In this document: piece by piece, positions 30,844-33,288 of the stretch | Numbering within the stretch: position 1 is the stretch's first letter | Layout of the letters: each line of letters begins with the position of its first letter | Assembly (NCBI GenBank): GCA_015501075.1 | Contig: JADNYJ010000356.1 | Span: 1 to 33,288, forward strand | Direction: 5' to 3' | Source: Gymnopilus junonius | Taxonomy: Eukaryota > Basidiomycota > Agaricomycetes > Agaricales > Galerinaceae | DNA: 33,288 bases | Position numbers and translations under genes: made by a program | Notes under the pieces: model-generated | Told to the model about the DNA's origin: nothing | Databases searched by the model: none | The model's input: only the letters and a program-made list of their open reading frames with translations

Positions 30844-33288
30844 TCAAAGGCCGAAATGTACATAAGGCACCCAGGCAAGTAAAGACCCCTCGACCTGTCA
30901 AGCTTCTTCCGCATCTGCTCTGTTGCATAATTCAGAGCTCGGCCGCACTTTCACCTCTTATTTTCCCAGAATTTTTATCCAAAATGTGCTCATAGAAATA
31001 TTCCGCGACCTCTGGCCCATATCTATCCTGGATAGACCACATCGTCGCAATCACACCACGATATCCGGCAGCTAACATCCCAGCGGCCAAATGCACCGCT
31101 TCCTCTGAAAGTTTTTCATCCCCCGCGCTCGTCTGACAAGCTGATAAAAACGCGAGATCAGCACCGGCCATATTCTTCTGTATAATCTCCGAAAGACGGA
31201 GTTGTCCGTCATATAAGTAAAATCCACTGGATAACGGATTTCCGGTACTCTGAATCGCATGGTATGCAAGGTGAACGCAGCTGTATGTGTCGAGATTCTC
31301 TAATACCTGCTGCACATTTCCTTGAGCGTCGTCGAGCCTGATGTGACGATGGTCATAATGTTTCAATAGTTCCTCCAAGCCTTGAACCTCCTCAGTCGTT
31401 CCTGGAATTGGACTGAGCCCTGGCGTTCGCGGTTGACTGACCATTAGAATTCCGGAGGTCTTTTCATCTAGGGGGTGAGCATCCTTCGCTCGTCCAGTAA
31501 GAGTTGTGATGGTGGGAGTATAAGATGAAATAACCAAGTCAGGTAAAGTAACATGCTCCGCATCTTCGTATATTCCGGCTGCATGAATTGGGAGGAAAGC
31601 CAATGGACCTGTGGTGCACCACCAAATACGTTGTTTGTCTGATACCGGCTTCGACTGGTTGTTTCATAAATGAGTATTCCACTGTGCTAGAGTTTAAATT
31701 ACCCACAGATATCCCTATCGCGTTCAAGATAGGTTTGGCGACAAACATCCACAGTTGCTTTAGAACTTCTTTCAGGCTGGAGGGATCGTTTCTTGCTGGA
31801 CGCATTCCACGAAGAATGCTGTCAAATTCGGGTCCACGCATGCGGCATCCAAGCCTGCCCAGGTAGGCTTTCAATGCATTCCGAAGGTGAAATGCTTTTT
31901 CATACGAAAATTCTTCAAGAGGAATATGTATAGGTTCTGACGTGCCAGACCGAAGCACCAGGGCATCTGTGCGTTCTCTGTGAACATTAATAACAACAAT
32001 GAATCCAGAATCGGGAAGACCCTGGACTATAGTCGAATATGGCACTGGTTTGAGAAAATCTTCGTACCCTGGGATTTCACGAACCCGCAGTAGAAGCTGA
32101 TCCCAATTTTGCGCCAGTTTGAGATGGTTCAAGGTTTGATCTTGAATGGACACCTTTTGTTCTATGCTGATTGTATCAGGTGTATAATTTGTCACTTCAC
32201 TTCTCGATCCAGCACTGTCCAACAATCTCGACACTCTGAAAACGTCAGCATAAACAGCTGGATCATGGTCGCGAAGAGTGTCCAAAGGTGTACGCAGGTT
32301 ATTTAGCTGCCTCCAGACTAAACAACGGGATTCTTCGAGCCATTCCAATGCCAATTCATATCGGCCTTCTTTGAACGCTGCCGCTGCCGCAGATGTAGAC
32401 ATATGGGACATATCAGGAAGCGTGCTATAGCGCTTCTGAACTGTTTGTCCTAAGCCGGCGACTTGGGAGATGAGGGGAATAAGGGTCCGATAGGCTTCCA
32501 ATGACTGTGACTCATCAAATAGTTCAGACGTCTCGACCCATTTCTTCGCAGCCTGATACCTATCTGCAGGAGATCCCGCATAATTGGTGGCTGCATCACG
32601 GAAAGTGGAAATGGCAGTATTGATATCGTCAAAATCGGTCGTCTCTTCAAAACGGTGTTCGAAAAAGAGACCAAGGTTCGTAAGTCGACCAATCATATCG
32701 GGGTGGCCATTAGGAGTAAGACGGACTGCCTCCTTCAGCGACGATATCGCTTGAGAACTATCATCCAAGTCACCAGTGTGATCAAAGCGCATTTGAAGAG
32801 AAACAGCAAGATTGGACAGGAAAATAGACATATTTTGATACTGTCCCGGCGCGATCTGAATGGCCTTTTGGATTGAGGATATCCCTTCTGCGAGATCCGC
32901 AAGGTTACTTCGGCGGCTGAAGCTGCTTCGATACGCAAACCCAAGGTTATTGTACTGGGTCGGTAACTCGGGGTGGCCTTCCGGAGCGAGTTTAACTGAC
33001 CTCTGTATTAGCGATATCGCTTCAGTGAGGTCGTCGTAATTCTTTGTTTGTTCGAAACGTCTTTGTAAAGAAATGCCGAGGTTATTGAGACGTGTAGGCA
33101 TGGCTGCATGATCCTCTGGGGTGAGTCGAACTGAGTTCTCGTATGAGGAAATCGCTTCAGCCAGATCAATTGAGTCGCCAGTCTCGATGAATCGACGATA
33201 AAAGGATATTCCAAGGTTGTTCAGTATATTAGGCATCTCCATATGCCCTTCTGGAAGGAGTTGTACCGCTTTTGTTTGGATGATATCG
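30844..33288 (-). CDS. TPR-CHAT protease-like protein, 5' end beyond the window
   Basis: The gene enters from the right edge: TPR-like coding continues to base 33288, so the Met at 33242 is not the start. At least five tetratricopeptide-type units of about 43 residues carry the LNNLG/YNNLG signature followed by DL.EAI. They lead into a helical region and then a C-terminal CHAT domain, a caspase/separase-like peptidase fold. A 52-nt phase-0 intron (31655-31706) precedes RIWWCTTGPLAFLPIHAAG, the CHAT hallmark. The expected catalytic pair is present: His in VHLAYHAIQ (codon 31259-31261) and Cys in FLSACQTSAGD (codon 31136-31138). The usual Gly after His is Ala. The C-terminus WVPYVHFGL ends at 30844 but is reached only by correcting two apparent one-base deletions, near 30932-30938 and 30886-30890. 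Without them the protein stops at 30932. Confidence 0.82.
31655..31706 (-). other. Intron in the TPR-CHAT gene
   Basis: GTGGGTAAT to AACAACCAG, 52 nt, phase 0. Splicing converts a frame that would end shortly downstream into the conserved CHAT block. Confidence 0.8.

Noticed and set aside
1..33288. CRISPR array or bacterial operon structure
   Set aside because: No regularly spaced direct repeats; genes have spliceosomal introns and eukaryotic families throughout.

Overview
The window reads as nuclear DNA of a mushroom-forming basidiomycete (Agaricomycetes). The evidence is many short GT-AG introns of about 50-95 nt, proline/serine/glutamine-rich proteins of agaric type, F-box genes, a TPR-CHAT gene, a secreted DUF5648-type protein and scattered decayed transposons. 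No lineage below the class can be justified from the sequence alone.

Layout, left to right. At 0.7-3.5 kb on the + strand is a two-finger C2H2 regulator with a very long low-complexity tail. At 3.5-7.9 kb no intact gene is visible, but an 841-bp relic with inverted terminal repeats and a 6-bp target duplication lies there. At 8.0-10.9 kb on the - strand is a spliced coiled-coil protein gene. At 11.5-12.1 kb on the + strand is a small secreted DUF5648-like protein. At 12.3-13.0 kb on the - strand is the 3' half of an aldo-keto reductase, abutting a 57-aa spliced small protein (13.1-13.4 kb, -). At 14.4-15.1 kb are transposon-type coding relics. At 15.2-17.1 kb on the - strand is a broken F-box/LRR-like gene with an internal tandem duplication. 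At 18.0-18.6 kb on the - strand is an intact 170-aa unknown. At 19.5-20.4 kb on the + strand is a decayed gene with a PD-(D/E)XK-like signature. At 20.6-22.4 kb on the - strand is a 5'-truncated second copy of the coiled-coil gene. At 22.7-25.8 kb on the - strand is a large proline/glutamine-rich protein with an EH-like N-terminal segment. At 26.4 kb is a MITE. At 27.5 kb on the + strand is an intronless fragment of an F-box paralogue. At 28.5-30.8 kb on the + strand is an intact 578-aa six-exon F-box gene. At 30.8 kb to the right edge on the - strand is a TPR-CHAT protease-like gene, tail to tail with the F-box gene.

Two themes cut across the window. First, it is a mosaic of housekeeping-looking genes, such as the C2H2 factor and the proline-rich scaffold, and fast-evolving accessory families (F-box, CHAT, PD-(D/E)XK, DUF5648) with partial duplicates and relics, typical of a dispensable agaric neighbourhood. 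Second, several otherwise good genes contain single-base frame breaks, nearly always looking like one missing base and often in short G or C runs, while neighbouring spliced genes (the 578-aa F-box, 170-aa, 57-aa and DUF5648 genes) are perfectly in frame. Uncorrected long-read homopolymer deletions are the most economical explanation. True decay is clear only for the F-box/LRR gene, the PD-(D/E)XK gene and the reductase.

The genes do not form an operon-like pathway. The most functionally suggestive adjacency is the F-box gene next to the TPR-CHAT gene, both from families linked to regulated proteolysis. All homology statements come from recognising motifs by eye; no database search was run.
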